The notes: a model not told the origin generated them from the sequence alone. DNA of 64,000 nucleotides from Nomia melanderi (GCF_051020985.1 NW_027475140.1:1302001-1366000), one strand, 5' to 3'; counted from the first letter of the stretch, positions 38,601 through 52,875 are shown. Program-made: numbers and translations.

Positions 38601-39951
38601 AGATATATATTGGATTTTTCCCTGACCCTAAGTGTCCGGCCCCATGAGACTGCGGTTTTCTCGGCCCCTGGTGGTCCGAGGTCGTTCCCGCTGCACACAT
38701 TCATGCGCCAGGGCCTCCTGCAGATAATTCACTTTGGTTTATTGCGCTATCTCTAATAGCACCCGAGATATCTCCAGATATATATTGGATTTTGCCCTGA
38801 CCCTGAGTGTCCGGCCCCATGAGACTGTGGTTTTCTCGGCCCCTGGTGGTCCGAGGTCGTTCCCGCTGCACAGATTCATGCGCCAGGGCCTCCTACAGAC
38901 AATGCGCTTTGATTTATTGCGCTATCTGTAATAGCACCCGAGATATCACCAGATATATATTGGATTTTCCCCTGACCCTGAGTGTCCGCCCCATGAGACG
39001 GTCGTTTTCTCGGCCCCTGGTGGTCCGAGGTCGTTCCCGCTGCACAGATTCATGCACCAGGGCCTCCTGCAGATAATTCACTTTGGTTTATTGCGCTATC
39101 TCTAATAGCACCCGAGATATCAGCAGATATATATTGGATTTTTCACTGACAGTGAGTGTCCGGCCCCATGAGACGGTCGTTTTCTCGGCCCCTGGTGGTC
39201 CGAGGTCGTTCTCGCTGCACAGATTCATGCGCCAGGGCCTCCTGCAGATAATTCACTTTGGTTTATTGCGCTATCTCTAATAGCACCCGAGATATCACCA
39301 GATATATATTGGATTTTTCCCTGACCCTGAGTGAACGGCCCCATGAGACTGTGGTTTTCTCGGCCCCTGGTGGTCCGAGGTCGTTCCCGCTGCACAGGTT
39401 CATGCGCCAGGGTCTCCTACAGACAATGCACTTTCATTTATTGCGCTATCTGTAATAGCACCCGAGATATCACCACCTACATATTGGATTTTTCCCTGAC
39501 CCTGAGCGTCCGGCCCCATGAGACGGTCGTTTTCTCGGCCCCTGGTGGTCCGAGGTCGTTCCCGCTGCACAGGTTCATGCGCCAGGGCCTCCTGCAGATA
39601 AGTCACTCTGGTTTATTGCTCTATCTCTAATAGCACCCGAGATATCACCAGATATATATTGGATTTTCCCTGACCCTGAGTGTCCGGCCCCATGAGACTG
39701 TGGTTTTCTCGGCCCCTGGTGGTCCGACTATGTTCCCGCTGCACAGATTCATGCGCCAGGGCCTCCTGCAGATAATTCACTTTGATTTATTGCGCTATCT
39801 GTAATAGCACCCGAGATATCACCAGATATATATTGGATTTTTCACTGACCCTAAGTGTCCGGCCCCTCGGGACGGTGGTTTTCTCGGCCCCTGGCGGACT
39901 GAGGTCGTTCCCGCTGCACAGATTCATGCGCCAGGGCCTCCTACAGATAAC

Positions 39952-42900
39952 TCACTTTGGTTTATTGCGCTATCTATAATAGCACCCGAGATATCACCAG
40001 ATATATATTGGATTTTTCCCTGACCCTGAGTGTCCGGCCCCATGAGACGGTAGTTTTCTCGGCCCCTGGTGGTCCGAGGTCGTTCCCGCTGCACAGATTC
40101 ATGCGCCAGGGCCTCCTACAGACAATGCACTTTGGCTTATTGCGCTATCTCTAATAGCACCCGAGACATCACCAGATATATATTGGATTTTCCCCTGACA
40201 CTGAGTGGCCGGCCCCATGAGACGGTGGTTTTCTCGGCCCCTGGTGGTCCGAGGTCGTTCCCGCTGCACACATTCATGCGCCAGGGCCTCCTGCAGATAA
40301 TTCCCTTTGGCTTATTGCGCTATCTCTAATAGCACCCAAGACATCACCAGATATATATTGGATTTTCCCCTGACACTGAGTGGCCGGCCCCATGAGACGG
40401 TGGTCTTCTCGGCCCCTGGTGGTCCGAGGTCGTTCCCGCAGCCCAGATTCATGCGCCACGGCCTCCTACTGACAATGCACTTTGATTTATTGCGCTATCT
40501 GTAATAGCACCCGAGATATCACCAAATATATATTGGATATTTCCCTCACCCTTTGTGTCCAGCCCCATGAGACGGTGGTTTTCTCGGCCCCTGGTGGTCC
40601 GAGGTCGTTCCCGCTGCACACATTCATGCGCCAGGGCCTCCTGCAGATAATTCCGTTTGGCTTATTGCGCTATCTCTAATAGCACCCGAGACATCACCAG
40701 ATATATATTGGATTTTCCCCTGACACTGAGTGGCCGGCCCCATGAGACTGTGGTTTTCTCGGCCCATGGTCGTCCGAGGTCGTTCCCGCTGCACAGATTC
40801 ATGAGCCAGGGCCTCCTGCAGATAACTCACTTTGATTTATTGCGCTATCTGTAATAGCACCCGAGATATCACCAGATATATATTGGATTTTTCACTGACC
40901 CTAAGTGTCCGGCCCCTCGGGACGGTGGTTTTCTCGGCCCCTGGTGGACTGAGGTCGTTCCCGCTGCACAGATTCATGCGCCAGGGCCTCCTACAGACAA
41001 TGCACTTTGGTTTATTGCGCTATCTCTAATAGCAATCGAGATATCACCAGATATATATTGGATTTTACCCTGACCCTGAGTGTCCGGCCCCATGAGACTG
41101 TGGTTTTTTCGGCCCCTGGTGGTCCGAGGTCGTTCCCGCTGCACAGATTCATGCGCCAGGGCCTCCTACAGACAATGTACTTTGATTTATTGCGCTATCT
41201 GTAATAGCAATCGAGATATCACCAGATATATATTGGATTTTTCACTGACCCTGAGTGTCCGGCCCCATGAGGCGGTCGTTTTCTCGGCCCCTGGTGGTCC
41301 GAGGTCGTTCCCGCTGCACAGATTCATGCGCCAGTGCCTACTACAGACAATGCACTTTGATTTATTGCGCTATCTGTAATAGCACCCGAGATATCACCAG
41401 ATATATATTGGATTTTACCCTGACCCTGAGTGTCCGGCCCCATGAGACTGCGGTTTTTTCGGCCCCTGGTGGTCCGAGGTCGTTCCCGCTGCACAGATTC
41501 ATGCGCCAGGGCCTCCTACAGACAATGCACTTTGATTTATTGCGCTATCTGTAATAGCACCCGAGATATCAGCAGATATATATTGGATTTTTCACTGACC
41601 CTGAGCGTCCGGCCCCATGAGACGGTCGTTTTCTCGGCCCCTGGTGGTCCGAGGTCGTTCCCGCTGCACAGATTCATGCGCCAGGGCCTCCTGCAGATAA
41701 TTCACTTTGGTTTATTGCGCTATCTCTAATAGCACCCGAGATATCAGCAGATATATATTGGATTTTTCACTGATCCTGAGTGACCGGCCCCATGAGACGG
41801 TAGTTTTCTCGGCCCCTGGTGGTCCGAGGTCGTTCCCGCTGCACAGATTCATGCGCCAGGGCCTCCTGCAGATAATTCACTTTGGTTTATTGCGCTATCT
41901 CTAATAGCACCCGAGATATCACCAGATATATATTGGATTTTCCCCTGACCCTGAGTGTCCGGCCCCATGAGACTGTGGTTTTCTCGGCCCCTGGTGGTCC
42001 GAGGTCGTTCCCGCTGCACAGGTTCATGCGCCAGGGTCTCCTACAGACAGTGCACATTGATTTATTGCGCTATCTGTAATAGCACCCGAGATATCACCAC
42101 ATATATATTGGATTTTTCACTGACCCTGAGTGTCCGGCCCCATGAGACGGTTGTTTTCTCGGTCCCTGGTGTTCCAAGGTCGTTCCCGCTGCACAGATTC
42201 ATGCGCCAGGGCCTCCTACAGACAATGCACTTTGATTTATTGCGCTATCTGTAATAGCACCCGAGATATCACCAGATATATATTGCATTTTACCCTGACC
42301 CTGAGTGTCCGGCCCCATGAGACTGTGGTTTTTTCGGCCCCTGGCGGTCCGAGGTCGTTCCCGCTGCACAGATTCATGCGCCAGGGCCTCCTACAGACAA
42401 TGCACTTTGATTTATTGCGCTATCTGTAATAGCACCCGAGATATCACCAGATATATATTGGATTTTTCACTGACCCTGAGTGTCCGGCCCCATGAGACGG
42501 TCGTTTTCTCGCACCCTGGTGGTCCGAGGTCGTTCCCGCTGCACAGGTTCATGCGCCAGGGTCTCCTACAGACAATGCACATTGATTTATTGCGCTATCT
42601 GTAATAGCACCCGAGATATCACCACATATATATTGGATTTTTCACTGACACTGAGTGTCCGGCCCCATGAGACGGTGGTTTTCTCGGTCCCTGGTGTTCC
42701 GAGGTCGTTCCCGCTGCACAGATTCATGCGCCAGGGCCTCCTACAGACAATGCACTTTGGTTTATTGCGCTATCTCTAATAGCACCCGAGATAACACCAG
42801 ATATATATTGGATTTTCCCCTGACCCTGAGTGTCCGGCCCCATGAGACTGTGGTTTTCTCGGCCCCTGGTGGTCCGAGGTCGTGCCCGCTGCACAGATTC

Positions 42901-43451
42901 ATGCGCCAGGGCCTCCTGCAGATAATTCACTTTGGTTTATTGCGCTATCTCTAATAGCGCCCGAGATATCACCAGATATGTATTGGATTTTTCACTGACC
43001 CTGAGTGTCCGGCCCCATGGGACGGTTGTTTTCTCGGCCCCTGGTGGTCCGAGGTCGTTCCCGCTGCACAGATTCATGCGCCAGGGCCTCCTACAGACAA
43101 TGCACTTTGGTTTATTGCGCTATCTCTAACAGCACCCAAGATATCACCAGATATATATTGGATTTTTCACTGACCCTGAGTGTCCGGCCCCATGAGACGG
43201 TGGTCTCCTCGGCCCCTGGTGGTCCGAGGTCGTTCCGGTTGCACAGATTCATGCGCCGGGGCCTCCTACTAAAAATGCACTTTGATTTATTGCGCTATCT
43301 GTAATAGCACCCGAGATATCACCAGATATATATTGGATATTTCCCTCAACCTGAGTGTCCAGCCCCATGAGACGGTGGTTTTCTCGGCCCCTGGTGGACC
43401 GAGGTCGTTCCCGCTGCACAGATTCATGCGCCAGGGCCTCCTGCAGATAAT
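39952..43451 (+). repeat. 20-monomer tandem duplication, first copy (3,500 bp)
   Basis: The sequence repeats immediately at an offset of exactly 3,500 bp with no length change. The two clear differences I saw are CTGAGGTCG against CTGAAGTCG (near 40952 and 44452) and CTCGCACCC against CTCGGACCC (near 42511 and 46011). The left junction lies in TTCACTTTGGTTTATTGCGC, inside a tail. Two differences in 3.5 kb implies about 99.9% identity and a very recent event. Confidence 0.92.
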
Positions 43452-46400
43452 TCACTTTGGTTTATTGCGCTATCTATAATAGCACCCGAGATATCACCAG
43501 ATATATATTGGATTTTTCCCTGACCCTGAGTGTCCGGCCCCATGAGACGGTAGTTTTCTCGGCCCCTGGTGGTCCGAGGTCGTTCCCGCTGCACAGATTC
43601 ATGCGCCAGGGCCTCCTACAGACAATGCACTTTGGCTTATTGCGCTATCTCTAATAGCACCCGAGACATCACCAGATATATATTGGATTTTCCCCTGACA
43701 CTGAGTGGCCGGCCCCATGAGACGGTGGTTTTCTCGGCCCCTGGTGGTCCGAGGTCGTTCCCGCTGCACACATTCATGCGCCAGGGCCTCCTGCAGATAA
43801 TTCCCTTTGGCTTATTGCGCTATCTCTAATAGCACCCAAGACATCACCAGATATATATTGGATTTTCCCCTGACACTGAGTGGCCGGCCCCATGAGACGG
43901 TGGTCTTCTCGGCCCCTGGTGGTCCGAGGTCGTTCCCGCAGCCCAGATTCATGCGCCACGGCCTCCTACTGACAATGCACTTTGATTTATTGCGCTATCT
44001 GTAATAGCACCCGAGATATCACCAAATATATATTGGATATTTCCCTCACCCTTTGTGTCCAGCCCCATGAGACGGTGGTTTTCTCGGCCCCTGGTGGTCC
44101 GAGGTCGTTCCCGCTGCACACATTCATGCGCCAGGGCCTCCTGCAGATAATTCCGTTTGGCTTATTGCGCTATCTCTAATAGCACCCGAGACATCACCAG
44201 ATATATATTGGATTTTCCCCTGACACTGAGTGGCCGGCCCCATGAGACTGTGGTTTTCTCGGCCCATGGTCGTCCGAGGTCGTTCCCGCTGCACAGATTC
44301 ATGAGCCAGGGCCTCCTGCAGATAACTCACTTTGATTTATTGCGCTATCTGTAATAGCACCCGAGATATCACCAGATATATATTGGATTTTTCACTGACC
44401 CTAAGTGTCCGGCCCCTCGGGACGGTGGTTTTCTCGGCCCCTGGTGGACTGAAGTCGTTCCCGCTGCACAGATTCATGCGCCAGGGCCTCCTACAGACAA
44501 TGCACTTTGGTTTATTGCGCTATCTCTAATAGCAATCGAGATATCACCAGATATATATTGGATTTTACCCTGACCCTGAGTGTCCGGCCCCATGAGACTG
44601 TGGTTTTTTCGGCCCCTGGTGGTCCGAGGTCGTTCCCGCTGCACAGATTCATGCGCCAGGGCCTCCTACAGACAATGTACTTTGATTTATTGCGCTATCT
44701 GTAATAGCAATCGAGATATCACCAGATATATATTGGATTTTTCACTGACCCTGAGTGTCCGGCCCCATGAGGCGGTCGTTTTCTCGGCCCCTGGTGGTCC
44801 GAGGTCGTTCCCGCTGCACAGATTCATGCGCCAGTGCCTACTACAGACAATGCACTTTGATTTATTGCGCTATCTGTAATAGCACCCGAGATATCACCAG
44901 ATATATATTGGATTTTACCCTGACCCTGAGTGTCCGGCCCCATGAGACTGCGGTTTTTTCGGCCCCTGGTGGTCCGAGGTCGTTCCCGCTGCACAGATTC
45001 ATGCGCCAGGGCCTCCTACAGACAATGCACTTTGATTTATTGCGCTATCTGTAATAGCACCCGAGATATCAGCAGATATATATTGGATTTTTCACTGACC
45101 CTGAGCGTCCGGCCCCATGAGACGGTCGTTTTCTCGGCCCCTGGTGGTCCGAGGTCGTTCCCGCTGCACAGATTCATGCGCCAGGGCCTCCTGCAGATAA
45201 TTCACTTTGGTTTATTGCGCTATCTCTAATAGCACCCGAGATATCAGCAGATATATATTGGATTTTTCACTGATCCTGAGTGACCGGCCCCATGAGACGG
45301 TAGTTTTCTCGGCCCCTGGTGGTCCGAGGTCGTTCCCGCTGCACAGATTCATGCGCCAGGGCCTCCTGCAGATAATTCACTTTGGTTTATTGCGCTATCT
45401 CTAATAGCACCCGAGATATCACCAGATATATATTGGATTTTCCCCTGACCCTGAGTGTCCGGCCCCATGAGACTGTGGTTTTCTCGGCCCCTGGTGGTCC
45501 GAGGTCGTTCCCGCTGCACAGGTTCATGCGCCAGGGTCTCCTACAGACAGTGCACATTGATTTATTGCGCTATCTGTAATAGCACCCGAGATATCACCAC
45601 ATATATATTGGATTTTTCACTGACCCTGAGTGTCCGGCCCCATGAGACGGTTGTTTTCTCGGTCCCTGGTGTTCCAAGGTCGTTCCCGCTGCACAGATTC
45701 ATGCGCCAGGGCCTCCTACAGACAATGCACTTTGATTTATTGCGCTATCTGTAATAGCACCCGAGATATCACCAGATATATATTGCATTTTACCCTGACC
45801 CTGAGTGTCCGGCCCCATGAGACTGTGGTTTTTTCGGCCCCTGGCGGTCCGAGGTCGTTCCCGCTGCACAGATTCATGCGCCAGGGCCTCCTACAGACAA
45901 TGCACTTTGATTTATTGCGCTATCTGTAATAGCACCCGAGATATCACCAGATATATATTGGATTTTTCACTGACCCTGAGTGTCCGGCCCCATGAGACGG
46001 TCGTTTTCTCGGACCCTGGTGGTCCGAGGTCGTTCCCGCTGCACAGGTTCATGCGCCAGGGTCTCCTACAGACAATGCACATTGATTTATTGCGCTATCT
46101 GTAATAGCACCCGAGATATCACCACATATATATTGGATTTTTCACTGACACTGAGTGTCCGGCCCCATGAGACGGTGGTTTTCTCGGTCCCTGGTGTTCC
46201 GAGGTCGTTCCCGCTGCACAGATTCATGCGCCAGGGCCTCCTACAGACAATGCACTTTGGTTTATTGCGCTATCTCTAATAGCACCCGAGATAACACCAG
46301 ATATATATTGGATTTTCCCCTGACCCTGAGTGTCCGGCCCCATGAGACTGTGGTTTTCTCGGCCCCTGGTGGTCCGAGGTCGTGCCCGCTGCACAGATTC

Positions 46401-46951
46401 ATGCGCCAGGGCCTCCTGCAGATAATTCACTTTGGTTTATTGCGCTATCTCTAATAGCGCCCGAGATATCACCAGATATGTATTGGATTTTTCACTGACC
46501 CTGAGTGTCCGGCCCCATGGGACGGTTGTTTTCTCGGCCCCTGGTGGTCCGAGGTCGTTCCCGCTGCACAGATTCATGCGCCAGGGCCTCCTACAGACAA
46601 TGCACTTTGGTTTATTGCGCTATCTCTAACAGCACCCAAGATATCACCAGATATATATTGGATTTTTCACTGACCCTGAGTGTCCGGCCCCATGAGACGG
46701 TGGTCTCCTCGGCCCCTGGTGGTCCGAGGTCGTTCCGGTTGCACAGATTCATGCGCCGGGGCCTCCTACTAAAAATGCACTTTGATTTATTGCGCTATCT
46801 GTAATAGCACCCGAGATATCACCAGATATATATTGGATATTTCCCTCAACCTGAGTGTCCAGCCCCATGAGACGGTGGTTTTCTCGGCCCCTGGTGGACC
46901 GAGGTCGTTCCCGCTGCACAGATTCATGCGCCAGGGCCTCCTGCAGATAAT
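43452..46951 (+). repeat. 20-monomer tandem duplication, second copy (3,500 bp)
   Basis: This is the direct neighbour and near-identical copy of 39952-43451. After its end the sequence departs from the first copy and follows the order seen after 29462, entering the second super-repeat unit. The last 520 bp of each copy equal 28943-29462. Confidence 0.92.
46008..46028 (+). other. Perfect inverted repeat copy
   Basis: Same perfect dyad. The matching position in the first copy of the 20-monomer duplication (near 42508) reads CTCGCACC and is imperfect, one of the few differences between the two copies. Confidence 0.85.
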
Positions 46952-48088
46952 TCACTTTGGTTTATTGCGCTATCTCTAATAGCACCCGAGATATCACCAG
47001 ATATATATTGGATTTTGCCCAGACCCTGAGTGTCCGGCCCCATGAGATGGTGGTTTTCTCGGCCCCTGGTGGTCCGAGGTCGTTCCCGTTGCACCGATTC
47101 ATGCGGCAGGGCCTCCTGCAGATAATTCACTTTGGTTTATTGCGCTATCTCTAATAGCGCCCGAGATATCACCAGATATATATTGGATTGTCCCCTGACC
47201 CTGAGTGTCCGGCCCCATGAGACTGTGGTTTTCTCGGCCCCTGGTCGTCCGAGGTCGTTCCCGCTGCACAGATTCATGCGCCAGGGCCTCCTACAAGTAA
47301 TGCACTTTGATTTATTGCGCTATCTGTAATAGCACCCGAGATATCACCAGATATATATTGGATTTTTCCCTGACCCTGAGTGTCCGGCCCCATGAGATGG
47401 TGGTTGTCTCGTCCCTGGTGGTCCGAGGTCGTTCCCGCTTCACAGATTCATGCGCCAGTGCCTTCTACAGACAATGCACTTTGATTTATTGCGCTATCTG
47501 TAATAGCAGCCGAGATATCACCAGATATATATTGGATTTTTCACTGACCCTGAGTGTCCGGCCCCATGAGACGGTTGTTTTCTCGGCCCCTGGTGGTCCG
47601 AGGTCGTTCCCGCTGCACAGATTCATGCGCCAGGGCCTCCTACAGACAATGCACTTTGATTTATTGCGCTATCGCTAATAGCACCCAAGAAATCACCAGA
47701 TATATATAGGATTTTTCCCTGACCCTGACTGTCCGGCCCCATGAGACGGTGATTTTCTCGGCCCCTACGGGTCCGAGGTCGTTCCCGCTGCACAGATTCA
47801 TGCGCCAGGGCCTCCTGCAGATAACTCACTTGGTTTATTGCGCTATCTCTAGCAGCACCCAAGATATCACCAGATATATATTGGATTTTTCCCTGGCCCT
47901 GAGTGTCCGGCCCCATGAGACGGTGATTTTCTCGGCCCCTACGGGTCCGAGGTCGTTCCCGCTGCACAGATTCATGCGCCAGGGCCTCCTGCAGATCACT
48001 CACTTGGTTTATTGCGCTATCTCTAGCAGCACCCAAGATATCACCAGATATATATTGGATTTTTCCCTGACCCTGAGCGTCCGGCCCC

Positions 48089-50104
48089 ATGATACGGTCG
48101 TTTTCTCGGCCCCTGGTGGTCCGAGGTCGTTCCCGCTGCACAGGTTCATGCGCCAGGGTCTCCTACAGACAATGCACTTTGATTTATTGCGGTATCTGTA
48201 ATAGCACCCGAGATATCACCATATATATATTGGATTTTCCCCTGACCCTGAGTGTCCGGCCCCATGAGACTGTGGTTTTCTCGGCCCCTGGTGGTCCGAG
48301 GTCGTTCCCGTTGCACAGATTCATGCGCCAGGGCCTCCTACAGACAATGCACTTTGATTTATTGCGCTATCTGTAATAGCACCCGAGATATCACCAGATA
48401 TATATTGGATTTTACCCTGACCCTGAGTGTCCAGCCCCATGAGACGGTCGTTGTCTCGGCCCATGGAGGTCCGAGGACGTTCCCGCTGCACAGATTCATG
48501 CGCCAGGGCCTCCTACAGGTAATGCACTTTGATTTATTGCGCTATCTGTAATAGCACCCGAGATATCACCAGATCTATATTGGATTTTCCCCTGACCATG
48601 AGTGTCCGGCCCCATGAGACTGTGGTTTTCTCGGCCCCTGGAGGTCCGAGGACGTTCCCGCTGCACAGATTCATGCGCCAGGGCCTCCTACAGGTAATGC
48701 ACTTTGATTTATTGCGCTATCTGTAATAGGACCCGAGATATCACCAGATATATATTGGATTTTTCCCTGACCCTGAGTGTCCGGCCCCATGAGAAGGTGG
48801 TTGTCTCGCCCCTGGTGCTCCGAGGTCGTTCCCGCTGCACAGATTCATGCGCCAGGGCCTCCTACAGACAATGCACTTTGATTTATTGCGCTATCTGTAA
48901 TATCAGCCGAGATATCACCAGATATATATTGGATTTTTCACTGACCCTGAGTGTCCGACCCCATGAGACGGTCGTTTTCTCGGCCCCTGGTGAACCGAGG
49001 TCGTTCCCGCTGCACAGATTCATGCACCAGGGCCTCCTGCAGATAATTCACTTTGGTTTATTGCGCTATCTCTAATAGCACCCGAGATATCAGCAGATAT
49101 ATATTGGATTTTTCACTGACAGTGAGTGTCCGGCCCCATGAGACGGTCGTTTTCTCGGCTCCTGGTGGTCCGAGGTCGTTCCCGCTGCACAGATTCATGC
49201 GCCAGGGCCTCCTGCAGATAATTCACTTTGGTTTATTGCGCTATCTCTAATAGCACCCGAGATATCACCAGATATATATTGGATTTTTCCCTGACCCTGA
49301 GTGAACGGCCGCATGAGACTGTGGTTTTCTCGGCCCCTGGTGGTCCGAGGTCGTTCCCGCTGCACAGGTTCATGCGCCAGGGTCTCCTACAGACAATGCA
49401 CTTTGACTTATTGCGCTATCTGTAATAGCACCCGAGATATCACCACCTATATATTGTATTTTTCCCTGACCCTGAGAGTCCGGCCCCATGAGACTGTGGT
49501 TTTCTCGGCCCCTGGAGGTCCGAGGACGTTCCCGCTGCACAGATTCATGCGCCAGGGCCTCCTACAGGTAATGCACTTTGATTTATTGCGCTATCTGTAA
49601 TAGGACCCGAGATATCACCAGATATATATTGGATTTTTCCCTGACCCTGAGTGTCCGGCCCCATGAGAAGGTGGTTGTCTCGCCCCTGGTGCTCCGAGGT
49701 CGTTCCCGCTGCACAGATTCATGCGCCAGGGCCTCCTACAGACAATGCACTTTGATTTATTGCACTATCTGTAATAGCAGCCGAGATATCACCAGATATA
49801 TATTGGATTTTTCACTGACCCTGAGTGTCCGGCCCCATGAGACGGTCGTTTTCTCGGCCCCTGGTGGTCCGAGGTCGTTCCCGCTGCACACATTCATGCG
49901 CCAGGGCCTCCTGCAGATAATTCCCTTTGGCTTATTGCGCTATCTCTAATAGCACCCGAGATATCACCAGATATATATTGGATTTTTCCCTGACCCTGAG
50001 TGGTCCGGCCCCATGAGACTGTGGTTTTTTCGGCCCCTGGTGGTCCGAGGTCGTTCCCGTTGCACAGATTCATGCGCCAGGGCCTCCTGCAGATAATTCA
50101 CTTT
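48089..50104 (+). repeat. Copy of 33045-35060
   Basis: It matches 33045-35060 at an offset of 15,044 bp, including the 174 bp GAGAAGGTGGTTGTCTCGCC monomers and the 1 bp gain in GAGTGGTCCGG near 50000. The match ends near 50104, where this copy reads CACTTTGTTTTATTGC and the other CACTTTGGTTTATTGC, and then changes monomer type. Confidence 0.8.
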
Positions 50105-50590
50105 GTTTTATTGCGCTATCTGTAATAGCACCCGAGATATCACCAGATATATATTGGATGTTTCACTGACCCTAAGTGTCCGGCCCCTCGGGACGGTGGT
50201 TTTCTCGGCCCCTGGTGGTCCGAGGTCGTTCCCGCTGCACAGATTCTTGCGCCAGGGCCTCCTACAGATAACTCACTATGGTTTATTGCGCTATCTATAA
50301 TAGCACCCGAGATATCACCAGATATATATTGGATTTTTCCCTGACCCTGAGTGTCCGGCCCCATGAGACGGTAGTTTTCTCGGCCCCTGGTGGTCCGAGG
50401 TCGTTCCCGTTGCACAGATTCATGCGCCAGGGCCTCCTGCAGATCACTCACTTGGTTTATTGCGCTATCTCTAGCAGCACCCAAGATATCACCAGATATA
50501 TATTGGATTTTTCCCTGACCCTGAGCGTCCGGCCCCATGATACGGTCGTTTTCTCGGCCCCTGGTGGTCCGAGGTCGTTCCCGCTGCACA
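50105..50590 (+). repeat. Mosaic junction of about three monomers
   Basis: This stretch has no single parent in the window. It begins with a monomer carrying GGATGTTTCACTG and CGGCCCCTCGGGACGG, like 39782-39960. It continues with a CTATCTATAATAG unit like 39957, then a 174 bp CACTTGGTTTATT unit like that near 48003. It joins a copy of the 33-35 kb segment to a second copy of the same segment, so it marks a multi-step exchange. Confidence 0.68.
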
Positions 50591-52611
50591 GGTTCATGCG
50601 CCAGGGCCTCCTACAGGTAATGCACTTTGATTTATTGCGCTATCTGTAATAGGACCCGAGATATCACCAGATATATATTGGATTTTTCCCTGACCCTGAG
50701 TGTCCGGCCCCATGAGAAGGTGGTTGTCTCGCCCCTGGTGCTCCGAGGTCGTTCCCGCTGCACAGATTCATGCGCCAGGGCCTCCTACAGACAATGCACT
50801 TTGATTTATTGCGCTATCTGTAATATCAGCCGAGATATCACCAGATATATATTGGATTTTTCACTGACCCTGAGTGTCCGACCCCATGAGACGGTCGTTT
50901 TCTCGGCCCCTGGTGAACCGAGGTCGTTCCCGCTGCACAGATTCATGCACCAGGGCCTCCTGCAGATAATTCACTTTGGTTTATTGCGCTATCTCTAATA
51001 GCACCCGAGATATCAGCAGATATATATTGGATTTTTCACTGACAGTGAGTGTCCGGCCCCATGAGACGGTCGTTTTCTCGGCTCCTGGTGGTCCGAGGTC
51101 GTTCCCGCTGCACAGATTCATGCGCCAGGGCCTCCTGCAGATAATTCACTTTGGTTTATTGCGCTATCTCTAATAGCACCCGAGATATCACCAGATATAT
51201 ATTGGATTTTTCCCTGACCCTGAGTGAACGGCCGCATGAGACTGTGGTTTTCTCGGCCCCTGGTGGTCCGAGGTCGTTCCCGCTGCACAGGTTCATGCGC
51301 CAGGGTCTCCTACAGACAATGCACTTTGACTTATTGCGCTATCTGTAATAGCACCCGAGATATCACCACCTATATATTGTATTTTTCCCTGACCCTGAGA
51401 GTCCGGCCCCATGAGACTGTGGTTTTCTCGGCCCCTGGAGGTCCGAGGACGTTCCCGCTGCACAGATTCATGCGCCAGGGCCTCCTACAGGTAATGCACT
51501 TTGATTTATTGCGCTATCTGTAATAGGACCCGAGATATCACCAGATATATATTGGATTTTTCCCTGACCCTGAGTGTCCGGCCCCATGAGAAGGTGGTTG
51601 TCTCGCCCCTGGTGCTCCGAGGTCGTTCCCGCTGCACAGATTCATGCGCCAGGGCCTCCTACAGACAATGCACTTTGATTTATTGCACTATCTGTAATAG
51701 CAGCCGAGATATCACCAGATATATATTGGATTTTTCACTGACCCTGAGTGTCCGGCCCCATGAGACGGTCGTTTTCTCGGCCCCTGGTGGTCCGAGGTCG
51801 TTCCCGCTGCACACATTCATGCGCCAGGGCCTCCTGCAGATAATTCCCTTTGGCTTATTGCGCTATCTCTAATAGCACCCGAGATATCACCCGATATATA
51901 TTGGATTTTTCCCTGACCCTGAGTGGTCCGGCCCCATGAGACTGTGGTTTTTTCGGCCCCTGGTGGTCCGAGGTCGTTCCCGTTGCACAGATTCATGCGC
52001 CAGGGCCTCCTGCAGATAATTCACTTTGGTTTATTGCGCTATCTCTAATAGCACCCGAGATATCGCCAGATATATATTGGATTTTCCCCTGACCCTGAGT
52101 GTCCGGCCCCATGAGACGGTGGTTTTCTCGGCCGCTGGTGGTCCGAGGTCGTTCCCGCTGGCCAGATTCATGCGCCAGGGCCACCTACAGACAATGCACT
52201 TTGATTTATTGCGCTATCTGTAATAGCACCCGAGATATCACCAGATATATATTGGATTTTTCCCTGACCCTGAGTGTCCGGCCCCATGAGACGGTGGTTT
52301 TCTCGGCCTCTGGTGATCCGAGGTCGTTCCCGCTGAACAGATTCATTCGCAAGGGTCTCCTTCGGACAATGCACTTTGATTTATTGCGCTATCGGTAATA
52401 GCACCCGAGATATCACCAGATATATATTGGATTTTTCCCTGACCCTGAGTGTCCGGCCCCATGAGACGGTGGTTTTCTCGGCGCCTGGTGGTCCGAGGTC
52501 GTTCCCGCTGCACAGATTCGTGCGCCAGGGCCTCCTACAGACAATGCACTTTGATTTATTGCGCTATCTGTAATAGCACCCGAGATATCACCAGATATAT
52601 GCTGCATTTTT

Positions 52612-52649
52612 ACATGACCTTGGGTGTCGGATTCCGAATATCACTAATT
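52612..52649 (+). repeat. V segment in super-repeat unit 2
   Basis: Copy of the block at 35645, at the 16,967 bp offset of its surroundings and with the same private changes. Confidence 0.86.
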
Positions 52650-52875
52650 TTCTCGGCCCCTGGTGGTCCGAGGTCGTTCCTGCTGCACAGATTCATTCGC
52701 CAGTGCCTCCTACAGACAATGCACTTTGATTTATTGCGGTATCTCTAATAGCACCCTAGATATCACCAGATATATATTGGGTTTTTCCATGACCCTTACA
52801 GTCCGGCCCCATGAGACGGTGATTTTCTCGGCCCCTGGTGGTCCGAGGTCGTTCCCGCTGCACAGAATCATGCGC

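Larger units (their letters stand above)
28943..42931 (+). repeat. Super-repeat unit 1: 80 monomers, 13,989 bp
   Basis: The monomer at 28943 starts a run whose opening 520 bp recurs at 42932 and 46432. Most of the rest recurs in 46432-59899. Offsets between the two units step through 17,489, 15,044, 16,967, 18,542 and 16,968 bp as whole-monomer gains and losses are crossed. The unit includes runs of 174 bp monomers at 30.2-34.7 kb, a V segment at 35645-35682, and the 20-monomer block that is also duplicated in tandem. Confidence 0.8.
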
